Positions 15,427-24,050 are shown, numbered from the stretch's first letter. The stretch: DNA of 64,000 bases from Kutzneria sp. CA-103260 (GCF_018263855.1 NZ_CP073318.1:7192001-7256000), one strand, 5' to 3'. A program made the numbers and translations. Notes: generated by a model from the sequence alone, not told the origin.

Positions 15427-17402
15427 TCACACTGCGCGCGGTGCTGGCGATCCTGCTGCTGTTCGGGGTCTACCTGACCGCCCTGGTCGGCGTGGCCCTC
15501 GCCGGCGCGTTGCTGCTGCTCACCGCCGAGGACGTGCAGGGTTACGTCCAGGGCGAGGTCTCCACCTTGAGCGGCACCGTCGTGGGCACCCTGCTCGGCT
15601 CGATCACCGTGATGGCCGCCCTGATCAGCGCGGTCTTCACGGTCAACCAGGCAGCGGACACCAACGGAGTTCCGGTCTCCGAGTCGGACGCGCCGGAGCT
15701 GTGGGCGTTCGTCCGGGAGGTGGCGGCCGAGGCCGGTGTCCCGCCGCCGGCCGAGCTGCGGCTCACCAACGAGGTCAACGCTTCCGTCAGCGAGGACTCG
15801 CGGCTGCTTGGCCTGCTGCCCGGGCGGCGTCGCCTGCATCTGGGGCTGCCGCTGCTGGCCGAGCTGTCCGCGAACGAGCTCCGGGCGTTGCTGGGCCACG
15901 AGTTCGGGCACTACCTCGGCTGGCACACTCGTGTCGGCTCGGTGGTGTACCGGGGTTATCTGGCGCTGGACCGCATCCAGCACAACCTCGACGAGGTATC
16001 CCTGCACCCGTTCAGCCCGGTGGGGTATTTCAAGCTGCTCATGCGCGGCTACATCTACCTGTACGCACGGGTTTCGTTCGCCGTGCGGCGGCGGCAGGAG
16101 TTCGAGGCCGACGCCGTCGCCGCCCGCGTCGCCGGGCCGGAGGCCACTGTCCGGGTGCTGCGGTCCCTGGCTGCCATCGACGCCCACTGGCAGGACTTCG
16201 TGCGGAACTACCTCGTGCGGACCGCGGTCACCGGCTACGCGCCCGATGATCCGCAGGCGATGTTCGTCGCGATGCTGGCCGCCCGTCGGCCCGCACTCGA
16301 TCGGCTCAAGGCGGCCGATCCCGAGGCGGAGAAACACAATCCGTACGCCAGCCACCCCAGCATGGCCGACCGGCTGGCCCGGCTGGCCGACATACGCTCG
16401 GAGGTGCCGGCCCGGCTGCATGAGCCCGACCCGTCGACCTGGAGCTATCCCAAACCGGCGCTGCTGAGGCACTTGCTCCCCGACCACAAGATCAAGGCAC
16501 TGCCGGCCGCGCAGTGGCTGGACAAGGCCGCCCGCCTGACCGCGCCGACCGCTTCCGCCCGGCTGCTGCTCGCCGCCACCGGCGCGGACGCCACCCTCGA
16601 AACCGTGCTCCACCGCCTGGAGGCCGGCGAGGCCGCGGAGCTCGCCGCCCGTTTCGACGCCGAGGATCCGCACCGGGCCATGGCTCGCCTGTGCGAGGCC
16701 CTGCACGGGCTCGTCGGGCACTACCTCGTCGAAGCCGGCAGCGCCCACTGGCGGCTGTCGTGGACCGGGCCCAGCGACCTCGTCGTCAGCGAACTTCGTT
16801 CCGACGGCGTGCATGTGCTTCCGTTCGCCGAGCTCAACACCCTCGTCTTCGACGCCGTCGACCACCGCTCCGGCGTCGAGCGGCTGCGCCTGCACCTGGC
16901 TTCCCTACGGGTGGATCCCCAGCGCCCCTACGCCTCCGTCGCCGAGTCCACCACCCTCGTCGCCGTCGACTCCGCGCCCACCCGCCGTGAACGGGACCGC
17001 GTGCGGCGGGTCCTCGTGTTCGGCGGCGTCTCCCTGGCCCTGCTCGTCGGCATCTTCGTGTTCGCCGAGATCACCCCCAAACCCTTGCCCCGCAGCCTGA
17101 ACACCGTGCAGCCCACCATCGCCGTGCCGCCGCCCACCACCTTCCGCTACCCCACCGGCGAGCTGTTACCCAGCTACCTGCCCACCTACCAGCCCAGCTA
17201 CCTCCGCTCCCTCACGCCGTCCTTCGACCTCCTCGCCCCGCTCCCCGTCACCGTGCGCCCCGGCGACACCCTCTCCCAACTGGCCCGCTGTTACCTCACC
17301 ACCGTCGCCGAACTCCAGCGGCTCAACGGCCTCGGCGACGCCACCGACCTCAAGGTGGGCCAGACCCTGTTGGTGCCCAACGCCATCCTGGCCTGCCGCT
17401 GA
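15423..17402 (+). CDS. Membrane M48-type metalloprotease with C-terminal LysM domain
   Basis: 659 residues; the ATG overlaps the sigma factor stop by four bases, and in-frame starts far upstream are shadows. Two N-terminal membrane helices (residues about 5-33 and 52-76) precede the peptidase domain with HEFGH (159-163) and the third zinc ligand in RRRQEFEAD (about 226), as in HtpX/Ste24. A further helix (VLVFGGVSLALLVGIFVFAEI, about residues 535-555) is followed by a Pro/Tyr-rich linker. A LysM domain (VTVRPGDTLSQLARCYLTTVAELQRLNGLGDATDLKVGQTLLVP) ends the protein, which would bind peptidoglycan outside. Joining M48 and LysM in one chain behind a sigma factor is unusual. Confidence 0.92.
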   Translation: MITLRAVLAILLLFGVYLTALVGVALAGALLLLTAEDVQGYVQGEVSTLSGTVVGTLLGSITVMAALISAVFTVNQAADTNGVPVSESDAPELWAFVREVAAEAGVPPPAELRLTNEVNASVSEDSRLLGLLPGRRRLHLGLPLLAELSANELRALLGHEFGHYLGWHTRVGSVVYRGYLALDRIQHNLDEVSLHPFSPVGYFKLLMRGYIYLYARVSFAVRRRQEFEADAVAARVAGPEATVRVLRSLAAIDAHWQDFVRNYLVRTAVTGYAPDDPQAMFVAMLAARRPALDRLKAADPEAEKHNPYASHPSMADRLARLADIRSEVPARLHEPDPSTWSYPKPALLRHLLPDHKIKALPAAQWLDKAARLTAPTASARLLLAATGADATLETVLHRLEAGEAAELAARFDAEDPHRAMARLCEALHGLVGHYLVEAGSAHWRLSWTGPSDLVVSELRSDGVHVLPFAELNTLVFDAVDHRSGVERLRLHLASLRVDPQRPYASVAESTTLVAVDSAPTRRERDRVRRVLVFGGVSLALLVGIFVFAEITPKPLPRSLNTVQPTIAVPPPTTFRYPTGELLPSYLPTYQPSYLRSLTPSFDLLAPLPVTVRPGDTLSQLARCYLTTVAELQRLNGLGDATDLKVGQTLLVPNAILACR

Positions 17403-17417
17403 CAGAACGGAATCCGG

Positions 17418-18524
17418 ATGACACACGCACTGGTGATCGGCGGCGGCATCGCCGGCACGGCAACGGCTCTGGCGCTGGGCAAGGCGGGCGTGAGTTCGAC
17501 CGTGTACGAGGCGTATCCCAGCGGCGGTGACGACGTCGGGGCGTTCCTCATGGTGATGCACAACGGGATGGACGCGTTGCGGGCGATCGACGCGGCCGGG
17601 CCGGTGATCGAGGCGTCGTTCCGCACTCGTGACGTCGAATACCTCGATGCCGACGGGAACATCTATGCCAGCGGCCCGATGGGGGCGAGCCATCCCGACC
17701 CGGACGGTCCGCGCACGATGCGACGGGCGGATCTTTACCTGGCGCTGCAAGGGGAACTGTCGCGACGCGGTGGAAAGATCGAGCACGGCAAGCGGTTGGT
17801 GGGCGTCGAGACCACCGACCGGGTGGTGGCGACGTTCGCCGACGGCAGCACGGCCGAGGGCGACTTCCTGGTCGGCGCGGACGGGGTCTGGTCCACCACC
17901 CGAGGCCTGATCGACCCGGACGCGCCGAAGCCGCAGTTCACCGGTCTCACGCTGGTTTACGGCTACAGCCGCGACGCCTCGATCCCGACCGTGCCGGACA
18001 CCTGTCGGCTGGTCACCGGAGGTCTGGTCTACGTGACGTCGCCGGCGAACGAGACCTACTGGGCGGTGGGGGTTCCCGGGCAACTGGACGGCGCGCCGAA
18101 GCCCGACAGGCTGGCGGCGCAGTTCACCGCCGATGCCCCGCGACGGGTGGTCCTGGCCCAGCAGGACGAAGTCCTGGCCACAGCCATCCACCGCCTGCCC
18201 GATTCACTGCCACGCTGGCACAACTCCCACATGGTGCTGGTCGGCGACGCGGCCCACCTGAGTGCGACGTCAGCGGCCCAGGGCGCGTCGATCGCGCTGG
18301 AGGACAGCGTGATCCTGGCCATGTGCGTGCGGGACATCCCGGATCTGGGGCCGGCCTTCGCCCGGTACCAACAGATCCGGGCGCCACGGGTGCAGCGGCT
18401 GGCGGAGATGGTGGCGAAACCGGTGCGCACCCAGGAAGAGGCCGCGGACAACGCCAAGCCGGAAGTCAGGTCGTGGCTGTACGAGCACGAAATCGACTGG
18501 GAAAAGACCATCACGTTGGCATGA
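17418..18524 (+). CDS. FAD-dependent monooxygenase (UbiH/PHBH-like)
   Basis: 368 residues. The N-terminal Rossmann motif ALVIGGGIAGTATALALGKAGVSSTVYEA (residues 4-32), the middle DFLVGADGVWSTTRG block and the FAD-ribityl motif LVGDAAHLSATSAAQGASIALEDSVILA identify a group A flavoprotein hydroxylase. Such enzymes hydroxylate or epoxidise aromatic and polyketide-like substrates with NAD(P)H and oxygen. The ATG at 17418 follows GGAATCCGG and lies 15 bases after the protease gene. The next gene is an alcohol dehydrogenase on the same strand, but 57 bases away, so co-transcription is possible. The substrate is unknown. Confidence 0.92.
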   Translation: MTHALVIGGGIAGTATALALGKAGVSSTVYEAYPSGGDDVGAFLMVMHNGMDALRAIDAAGPVIEASFRTRDVEYLDADGNIYASGPMGASHPDPDGPRTMRRADLYLALQGELSRRGGKIEHGKRLVGVETTDRVVATFADGSTAEGDFLVGADGVWSTTRGLIDPDAPKPQFTGLTLVYGYSRDASIPTVPDTCRLVTGGLVYVTSPANETYWAVGVPGQLDGAPKPDRLAAQFTADAPRRVVLAQQDEVLATAIHRLPDSLPRWHNSHMVLVGDAAHLSATSAAQGASIALEDSVILAMCVRDIPDLGPAFARYQQIRAPRVQRLAEMVAKPVRTQEEAADNAKPEVRSWLYEHEIDWEKTITLA

Positions 18525-18581
18525 GCGCACAGGTCCCCTAGCGTCGGTGGCAGCACTCGTTCCGCTGGAAGGGAATCCCCG

Positions 18582-19637
18582 TTGACGATCGAACTGCCGG
18601 AGGCCATGCGCGCGGTCCGGTTCCACGCCGAGGACCGGTCGCTGAGCCTGGAGACGGTGCCGGTGCCGCGGCCCGGGCCGGGCGAGGTGGTGGTCAAGGT
18701 GGCGGCGTGCGGCATCTGCCACTCCGACCTGAGCCAGTTCGACGGGCACATCCCGGCCCGGTTCCCGGCGATCACGCCGGGGCACGAGGCGTCGGGCACG
18801 GTGGCGGCGGTGGGCGAGGCGGTGCGGCACTGGAACGTGGGCGACCGGGTGGTGGTCGCGGCCGGGCGGGCCTGCGGCAACTGCCAGTCGTGCCGGCTCG
18901 GGGGCAGCATCGACGACTGCGAGGCCCTGGAGATCATGGCCTTCTCCTATGACGGGGCGTGGGCCGAATACGTGGTGACGCCGGCGGTGTCGCTGATCCC
19001 GGTGCCGGACGGCGTGCCGATGGAGCAGGCGGCGGTGCTGGCCGACGCGGTCTCCACGCCGTACGGCGCGCTGGAGACGGCCAATCTGAAGATGGCCGAG
19101 TCGGTGGGCGTGTGGGGGCTGGGTGGCATCGGCACGCACCTGGTGCAGTTGGCCCGGGTGGCCGGCGCGTCGCCGATCATCGGCCTGGACCCGGTGGCCG
19201 GGGTGCGCGAGCGGGCCCTGAAGCTGGGCGCGGACTTCGCGCTGGACCCGTTGGCCGAGGACACCCACGACCGGATCATGGAGATCACTGGCGGCCGCGG
19301 CCTGCGGGCGGCGTTCGACTGCGTCGGCCGGACGTCCACGGTGGCGCAGGCCAACGCGGCGATCGGGGCCCGCGGCCGGGTGCTGCTGGTCGGCATCAGC
19401 GGCGAGCCGATCGAACTGGGCCGCGAGGGCACGTTCCTGGGGCGCCGGCACACCGTGACCGGGCACCTCGGCTACAAGATGAAGCACCTGGCCGAACTGG
19501 TGGAGCTGGTGTCACGGGGACGGCTCGACCTGACCGCCTCGGTCAGCGCGGTGCTGCCGCTGGAGGAGTTCGCGGAGGGCATCCGCCGGCTGCGTGAGCA
19601 CGACGGCTATCCGATCCGGGTGCTGCTGCGGCCCTGA
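18582..19637 (+). CDS. Zinc-dependent alcohol dehydrogenase (medium-chain family)
   Basis: 351 residues from a TTG (18582) with GGAAGGGAAT upstream; an ATG at 18606 is an alternative. The catalytic zinc motif CGICHSD and GHEASGTV are present. The structural-zinc cluster is CGNCQSCRLGGSIDDC, which has four cysteines with a longer than usual final gap. The Rossmann motif is VWGLGGIGTHLVQLA. The product oxidises alcohols or reduces aldehydes with NAD(P)H in the cytoplasm. An inverted repeat at 19638-19670 directly after the stop probably ends the transcript. The physiological substrate cannot be told. Confidence 0.93.
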   Translation: MTIELPEAMRAVRFHAEDRSLSLETVPVPRPGPGEVVVKVAACGICHSDLSQFDGHIPARFPAITPGHEASGTVAAVGEAVRHWNVGDRVVVAAGRACGNCQSCRLGGSIDDCEALEIMAFSYDGAWAEYVVTPAVSLIPVPDGVPMEQAAVLADAVSTPYGALETANLKMAESVGVWGLGGIGTHLVQLARVAGASPIIGLDPVAGVRERALKLGADFALDPLAEDTHDRIMEITGGRGLRAAFDCVGRTSTVAQANAAIGARGRVLLVGISGEPIELGREGTFLGRRHTVTGHLGYKMKHLAELVELVSRGRLDLTASVSAVLPLEEFAEGIRRLREHDGYPIRVLLRP

Positions 19638-19670
19638 CGGTGGAGACCCGGTCCACCCCGATCTCCACCG
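19638..19670 (+). terminator. Probable transcription terminator
   Basis: CGGTGGAGA (19638-19646) pairs with TCTCCACCG (19662-19670) in a 9-bp stem starting just after the dehydrogenase stop codon. There is no T run, as is common in high-GC actinomycetes. Confidence 0.45.
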
Positions 19671-19715
19671 GCGGGAGGTCCTGGTCCACCGGGGTTTCTC
19701 CGTAGCGTCCGGGGC

Positions 19716-19949
19716 ATGGACAAAACCCTGATGGATATCGCCGGGTACATGGCGATCCGCTTCGCCTTCATCGGCGGCGCGGTGGTGCTGGTGGTGCTCG
19801 GCCTGTTCGCGGTAGCGCTGGTGTTGCGGCGCATGGGCAAGCTGAACCGGGCGCGGGACCTGGTCGAGCCGGTGCTGCGCGAGCAGGCCCGGCGCCGAGG
19901 CGGGCTCACGAACATGCTCGTCGAGCGCGTGACCAAGGAGCGCCGCTGA
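19716..19949 (+). CDS. Small single-pass membrane protein, 77 residues
   Basis: One membrane helix (residues about 16-38, FAFIGGAVVLVVLGLFAVALVL) with a basic, probably cytoplasmic tail RRMGKLNRARDLVEPVLREQARRRGG. The ATG at 19716 opens a run of genes (19716-22400) with almost no spacing: the stop overlaps the next start by one base (TGATG), then histidine kinase, response regulator and a mycothiol-enzyme-like gene. No known family is recognised. By position it may be an accessory or sensed membrane component of the two-component system. Confidence 0.75.
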   Translation: MDKTLMDIAGYMAIRFAFIGGAVVLVVLGLFAVALVLRRMGKLNRARDLVEPVLREQARRRGGLTNMLVERVTKERR

Positions 19950-20065
19950 TGGGCGCGGTGATGCAGTACCTGTTCCTCCGGTTCCTGATGATCGGGGGTG
20001 GGGTGCTCGCGCTGGTGATCCTGCTGTTCGTGCTGGCCCTGATCTGGCGGCGGACGGGCCGCTGA
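19949..20065 (+). CDS. Very small single-pass membrane protein, 38 residues
   Basis: ATG at 19949 overlaps the preceding stop by one base (TGATG). The product is MGAVMQYLFLRFLMIGGGVL followed by more hydrophobic residues ending in IWRRTGR, that is one helix with a basic cytoplasmic end. It echoes the 77-residue protein before it (RFAFIGG... versus RFLMIGG...; LVLRRMGK versus LIWRRTGR), suggesting an ancient tandem duplication followed by shortening. It ends 12 bases before the histidine kinase start, so it lies in the same transcript. Function unknown. Confidence 0.7.
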   Translation: MGAVMQYLFLRFLMIGGGVLALVILLFVLALIWRRTGR

Positions 20066-20077
20066 CATGGCAGCCTG

Positions 20078-21154
20078 ATGTCCGTGCGACTGCTCGATCG
20101 GATGGCGCCCGCGTGGCTGGTCATCAGCCTGCTCGGGACCTGCGTTTTCGTCATCACGCTGGCCACCGTGCAGCGGCCGACGCCGGTCTGGCTGTGGTCG
20201 CTGTACGGCCTGGCCCTGGCCTGCTGGCTCGGCTTCGCTGCGCTGGAACGCCGCGCGCCACGGGTCGCCGTCGGGTCGTTGCTGGCCTGTCTGCTGGTGT
20301 CGGTGGCGTTGATCGGGCCGGCTCCTGACGGCACGCCGGTGCTGCTCACCTGCGTCGCGCTGGCGGTCGTCTGCTCGCAGCCCCGGTTGTCGTCGCGGGC
20401 GCTGGCCGGCCTGCTCGTCGGCACGTTCGCGCTGGCCGAGGTCGGCGCCCTGGCGTGGGGACAGGACACCGCCTCCCTGCTCGGCGATCCGGCCGCGCTG
20501 TTGATCATGGCTTTGACCGGCCTGAGCTGGCGGCAGCACCAGTTGCAGGCCCGCCTGCACGCCGAGTACGCCGCGTTGGACGAGCGGGCCCGCATCGCCC
20601 GGGAGCTGCATGACGTGCTGGCTCATTCCCTTGGCGCGCTGGGCGTGCAGCTTGAGGTCGCCGAGGGGCTGCTGGCCGAGCGTGGGGACCTGGCCGGCGG
20701 CCTGCTCCGCGTACAACGGGCTCGCCGGTTGGCCAACGAAGGGCTCGACGAGGCCCGCCGGGCCGTCGCCGCCCTGCGGGCCGACGTGCCACCGCTGCCC
20801 GAGGCGTTGGCCCAGCTCGTGGCCGACGGTCGGCGGGATCGGGGCCTGGAGGTGGAATTCTCGGTCACCGGAGCCGAAAGGCCGCTGTCCGCCGGCACGT
20901 CCGTGTCGCTGCTGAGGATAGCTCGGGAGGCGCTGACCAACGCCGCCAAGCACGCCCCCGGCGCGTCCGTGTCGGTGGTCCTGGACTACGGCACTACCGT
21001 TTCCCTGAGGGTGTACAACCCGGCTTCGACCACGGAAGCCGACCCCGGGCACGGTCTCATCGGCATGCGCGAGCGGATCGCGCTGACCGGTGGCACGCTG
21101 ACCGCGGGACGATCGGGAGAGGGCTGGCTGGTGACCGCCGAGGTGCCGGAATGA
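20078..21154 (+). CDS. Sensor histidine kinase (DesK/NarX type)
   Basis: 358 residues from the ATG at 20078. Residues 1-150 hold about five or six membrane segments with short loops, and so probably sense a membrane or cell-envelope signal. The dimerisation box is HisKA_3 (DERARIARELHDVLAHSLGALGVQLEVAEGLL) with the phosphorylated His at about residue 178. The ATPase part shows LLRIAREALTNAAKHAPGASVSV (N box) and GHGLIGMRERIALTGGTL (G box). Its stop overlaps the response-regulator start as ATGA, so the two are a cognate pair. Confidence 0.94.
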   Translation: MSVRLLDRMAPAWLVISLLGTCVFVITLATVQRPTPVWLWSLYGLALACWLGFAALERRAPRVAVGSLLACLLVSVALIGPAPDGTPVLLTCVALAVVCSQPRLSSRALAGLLVGTFALAEVGALAWGQDTASLLGDPAALLIMALTGLSWRQHQLQARLHAEYAALDERARIARELHDVLAHSLGALGVQLEVAEGLLAERGDLAGGLLRVQRARRLANEGLDEARRAVAALRADVPPLPEALAQLVADGRRDRGLEVEFSVTGAERPLSAGTSVSLLRIAREALTNAAKHAPGASVSVVLDYGTTVSLRVYNPASTTEADPGHGLIGMRERIALTGGTLTAGRSGEGWLVTAEVPE

Positions 21155-21780
21155 TCAGGGTTGTCGTCGTCGACGACCAGCTCGTCATGCGCGAGGGTCT
21201 GGTGGCCCTGCTCGATCTCGTCGCCGACGTCGAGGTCGTCGGCGACGCCGGCACCGGGGCCGACGCGTTGGCGCTGCTGGAATCCCGGGCGGTCGACGTC
21301 GTGCTGATGGACCTCCGCATGCCCGTGATGGACGGCGTCGAGGCCACTCGCCGCATCGCCGCCTCGTTCCCGGGCGTCGCCGTGGTGGTGCTCACCACCT
21401 ACGCCGACGACGAGTCGATCACCACCGCCCTGCACGCCGGGGCCCGCGGCTACCTCACCAAGGACGCCGGCCGCGCCGAGATCACCGCCGCGCTGCGGGC
21501 CGTCGCCGCCGGGCAGTCCACTTTCGACGCCGCCGTCTCCCAACGCATCGTCGCCGCCCTGGCCGCTCCCGGCCGTCCCGCCGCCGGCCTGACCGCCCGG
21601 GAAGCCGAGGTGCTCGCCCTCATCGCCAAAGGCCTCGGCAACGCCGAGATCGCCGGCACGCTGTTCATCGGCGAGACCACCGTCAAGACCCACATCAACA
21701 ACCTGTTCGCCAAGATCGGCGTGCGCACCCGTCCCGAGGCCATCCGCTACGCCTACCGCCATGGAATAGTGACCCCATGA
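21151..21780 (+). CDS. NarL/LuxR-type response regulator
   Basis: 209 residues. The receiver domain has the acidic pair VVDDQ, the phospho-acceptor Asp54 in VDVVLMDLRMP, and the Lys in YLTKDAG. The C-terminal GerE-type helix-turn-helix is LTAREAEVLALIAKGLGNAEIAGTLFIGETTVKTHINNLFAKIGVRTRPEAI. Overlaps of four bases with the kinase upstream and the next gene downstream show a single translation unit. It presumably activates genes in response to the kinase, possibly its own operon. Confidence 0.95.
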   Translation: MIRVVVVDDQLVMREGLVALLDLVADVEVVGDAGTGADALALLESRAVDVVLMDLRMPVMDGVEATRRIAASFPGVAVVVLTTYADDESITTALHAGARGYLTKDAGRAEITAALRAVAAGQSTFDAAVSQRIVAALAAPGRPAAGLTAREAEVLALIAKGLGNAEIAGTLFIGETTVKTHINNLFAKIGVRTRPEAIRYAYRHGIVTP

Positions 21781-22400
21781 CGCTGCTGGAGCTGGCCCGG
21801 CAGGAGCGGACCGATCTCGCCGAGTTCCTGGCGACCCTGAGCCCCGACGAGTGGGACGCGCCGAGCCTGTGCGCCGGCTGGCGGGTGCGGGACGTGGTGG
21901 CCCACATGATCAGCTACGACGAGCTGGACACCCGGGCCCTGTTCGACCGGCTCGTCCGGGGCGCGTTCGGGGTCCACCGCTCCAACGCCATCGGCGTCGA
22001 GGACCTGGGCCGGCTCTCCCCCGACGAACTACTGGCGATGCTGCGCCGGCACCTCACGCCGCAGGGCCTGACCTCGTGGTTCGGTGGTCTGGTCGGGCTG
22101 GAGGACTGCCTGATCCACCACCAGGACATCCGCCGCGCCCTCGGCCGGCCCCGGCAAGTCCCCGCCGACCGGCTCCGGCCCTGCCTGCGCACCGCCGTGC
22201 TGAACCCGATCGTCGGCGGGCCGTGGCGGATCCGGGGGCTGCGGGTGACCGCCACCGATCTGGGCTGGTCGTTCGGCTTCGGGCCGGAGGTCGCGGGCCC
22301 GGCCGAGCCGCTGCTGATGGCCATCACCGGTCGCCGGGGCGTGGTGGGCGAGCTGTCCGGTCCGGGCGTGGCCACCCTCACGGCCCGGATCGAGCGCTGA
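21777..22400 (+). CDS. Maleylpyruvate isomerase family, mycothiol-dependent-type enzyme
   Basis: 207 residues, ATGA overlap with the response regulator. The conserved block CAGWRVRDVVAHMISYDEL (residues about 32-50, with the metal His43), the segment CLIHHQDIRRALGRPR, and the C-terminal ATDLGWSFGFGPEV...SGPGVATL match the TIGR03083 family. These are DinB-fold proteins that bind metal and often mycothiol; most members are of unknown reaction. Coupling to a two-component pair suggests a role in the stress response that the pair senses. Confidence 0.88.
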   Translation: MTLLELARQERTDLAEFLATLSPDEWDAPSLCAGWRVRDVVAHMISYDELDTRALFDRLVRGAFGVHRSNAIGVEDLGRLSPDELLAMLRRHLTPQGLTSWFGGLVGLEDCLIHHQDIRRALGRPRQVPADRLRPCLRTAVLNPIVGGPWRIRGLRVTATDLGWSFGFGPEVAGPAEPLLMAITGRRGVVGELSGPGVATLTARIER

Positions 22401-22401
22401 C

Positions 22402-22908
22402 TCACCAGGCCAGTTGAAGTCCGACTTCTCCCTTCGCGCCGGCCCGTTCGAAGTCCAGCAGGTACTGCTTGCGCTCCAGCCCGCCGCCGTAGCCGGTGAG
22501 GTCGCCGCCGCTGCCGACGACCCGGTGGCAGGGCACGATGATGCCGACGGGGTTCTTGCCGTTGGCCAGACCGACGGCCCGTGAGGCGCTGGGCCGGCCG
22601 ATCTGCTGAGCCAGTTCGCCATAGGAAATGGTTTCCCCGTAAGGGATCTCGCGCAGGGCGGCCCACACGGTCCGCTGGAACGGAGTGCCGCTCAGGGCCA
22701 ACGGCAGGTCGAAGCGGTCGAGCTCGCCGGCGAAGTACGCCGTCAGCTGCTCGATCACCGCCCCGAACGGCGCGGCGTCGACGAGGCCGAAGGTCTCCTC
22801 GGCCGGCCGGTGCCGTTGGTTCTCCATGTAGAGGCCGGTGAGCTCGCCGTCCTCACCGACCAGGGTGAGCTGGCCGACCGGGCTGTCCACAATGGTCTTC
22901 ACGTTCAT
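22402..22908 (-). CDS. ogt: Methylated-DNA-[protein]-cysteine S-methyltransferase
   Basis: 168 residues. The active-site motif PCHRV (Cys127) with the preceding GKNPVGIIV, and the upstream wing FQRTVWAALREIPYGETISYGELAQQIGRPSASRAVG, are those of O6-alkylguanine-DNA alkyltransferases. The enzyme removes alkyl groups from O6-guanine by transferring them to its own cysteine. It is convergent with the isomerase-family gene, one base apart. A truncated AraC-type fragment lies just upstream on the same strand (22958-23068), possibly the remnant of an Ada/AlkA-type or other regulator. Confidence 0.94.
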   Translation of the reverse strand: MNVKTIVDSPVGQLTLVGEDGELTGLYMENQRHRPAEETFGLVDAAPFGAVIEQLTAYFAGELDRFDLPLALSGTPFQRTVWAALREIPYGETISYGELAQQIGRPSASRAVGLANGKNPVGIIVPCHRVVGSGGDLTGYGGGLERKQYLLDFERAGAKGEVGLQLAW

Positions 22909-22957
22909 ACGACCAGCATGGCCCGCGGACCACGGCCGAGCTGGCGGGAATCGGCCA

Positions 22958-23068
22958 TCATCGCCGGTGGGCCCGGCGGTAGTCGCTGGGGAGGGAGCCG
23001 GTCTCCCGGCGGAAGATCAGCCGGAAGTTGGCGGCGGTGCCCGTGCCGGTGGCCCCGGCGATGCGGTC
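22958..23068 (-). pseudogene. C-terminal fragment of an AraC/GlxA-type regulator
   Basis: The frame reads DRIAGATGTGTAANFRLIFR then RETGSLPSDYRRAHRR and stop. This is the second helix-turn-helix of a GlxA-like AraC regulator (compare GFGTAENLRRHFRRTVGVSPSAYRR). No upstream remainder of the gene exists; it is cut at about 23068 where another gene fragment begins on the other strand. Confidence 0.65.
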
Positions 23069-23194
23069 GCCGGCCCGGTGCGCAAGGCGGCCTACGGCGT
23101 GGACGTACCGCAGGTGGCGAGCACGATCGTCGAGTGCAGCCGGCTCGCCTTCCCGCAGCAGCTGCTGGAGATCAAGCTGATCGCCAGGGCATAG
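23066..23194 (+). pseudogene. C-terminal fragment, possibly of a Rid-family protein
   Basis: In the plus frame ending at 23194 the sequence reads PVRKAAYGVDVPQVASTIVE then CSRLAFPQQLLEIKLIARA and stop. This resembles the last third of a RidA/YjgF-type protein, but there is no matching N-terminal part upstream. It abuts the AraC fragment tail-first, consistent with a deletion that fused two genes. Its stop lies inside the end of the convergent kinase gene. Confidence 0.45.
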
Positions 23195-24050
23195 ACAGGT
23201 TCTCGGTCTCCAACTCGCCGCCGGCGGCGTCGGCGACCAGCGCGGACAGCGTGTTGAGGCAGTGCTGGGCGGTGGGCCGGCGGACCGGGTCGCGGGCGGT
23301 CATCGCCCGCAGCAGCCCGGCCAGCGGCCCCGGCAGCTCGGCCGGGATCCGCGGGTCGCGGTTGAGCCGGGCCAGCGCGGCCTCCATCTTGTTCGGACCG
23401 TCGTACTCGCGGCGGCCGGTGATGCACTCCAGCAGCACCAGGCCGAGGGCGTAGACGTCGACCGCGGGCCCGAGCGCGCCGCCGAGGATCTGTTCCGGGG
23501 CCAGGTAGGCGGGCGTGCCGATGACCTCGTCGACGGCGGTCACCCGGGACTGCCCGGCCAGCAGCGCGATGCCGAAGTCGCTCAGGTGCGGGAAGCCGTC
23601 CTCGTCGAGCAGGATGTTGGACGGCTTCACGTCCCGGTGCACCACGCCCTGGGCGTGCACGTGTGACAGCCCGTCGGCCAGCAGCGCGACCAGCACCACC
23701 GCCTCGGCCATCAGCAGCGGGCCCTCGCGCAGCCGCCGGCTCAGGCTGGTGCCGCGGATCAGCTGCATCACCAGGTACGGGCGGCCCAGGTGGATGCCGC
23801 CGTCGTACACCGACACCAGGCGCCGGTGGTCGAGCCGGTCCAGCGCGCGGGCCTCGTCGGCGATCCGCCGGCAGGCGATGTCGTCGAGGTCGCCCGGGAA
23901 CAGTTTGACCGCGACCGGGCGGTCCAGCAGCTCGTCGTAGGCCTCGTAGACCTCCGTGCCGGTGCCCCGCCCGACCAGGCCCTCGACCTGGAACCGGGTC
24001 GGCAGCGGCTGGCTCGGCGGCTCGTAGTCCACGTACCGTCGCCGCCGCAT
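23172..24050 (-). CDS. Serine/threonine protein kinase, soluble
   Basis: 292 residues; the ATG at 24048-24050 follows GGAGGTGAG. The kinase core is complete: glycine loop LVGRGTGTEVYEA, ATP-binding Lys49 in RPVAVKLF, catalytic loop VVHRDVKPSNILL (Asp140), DFG (158-160), the activation segment GTPAYLAPEQ and the closing DPVRRPTAQ. Unlike most actinobacterial PknB-type kinases it has no membrane helix or extracellular sensor; it ends about 30 residues after the kinase domain. Upstream is a divergent region of 76 bases and then exonuclease III on the same strand. Substrate unknown. Confidence 0.93.
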   Translation of the reverse strand: MRRRRYVDYEPPSQPLPTRFQVEGLVGRGTGTEVYEAYDELLDRPVAVKLFPGDLDDIACRRIADEARALDRLDHRRLVSVYDGGIHLGRPYLVMQLIRGTSLSRRLREGPLLMAEAVVLVALLADGLSHVHAQGVVHRDVKPSNILLDEDGFPHLSDFGIALLAGQSRVTAVDEVIGTPAYLAPEQILGGALGPAVDVYALGLVLLECITGRREYDGPNKMEAALARLNRDPRIPAELPGPLAGLLRAMTARDPVRRPTAQHCLNTLSALVADAAGGELETENLSMPWRSA

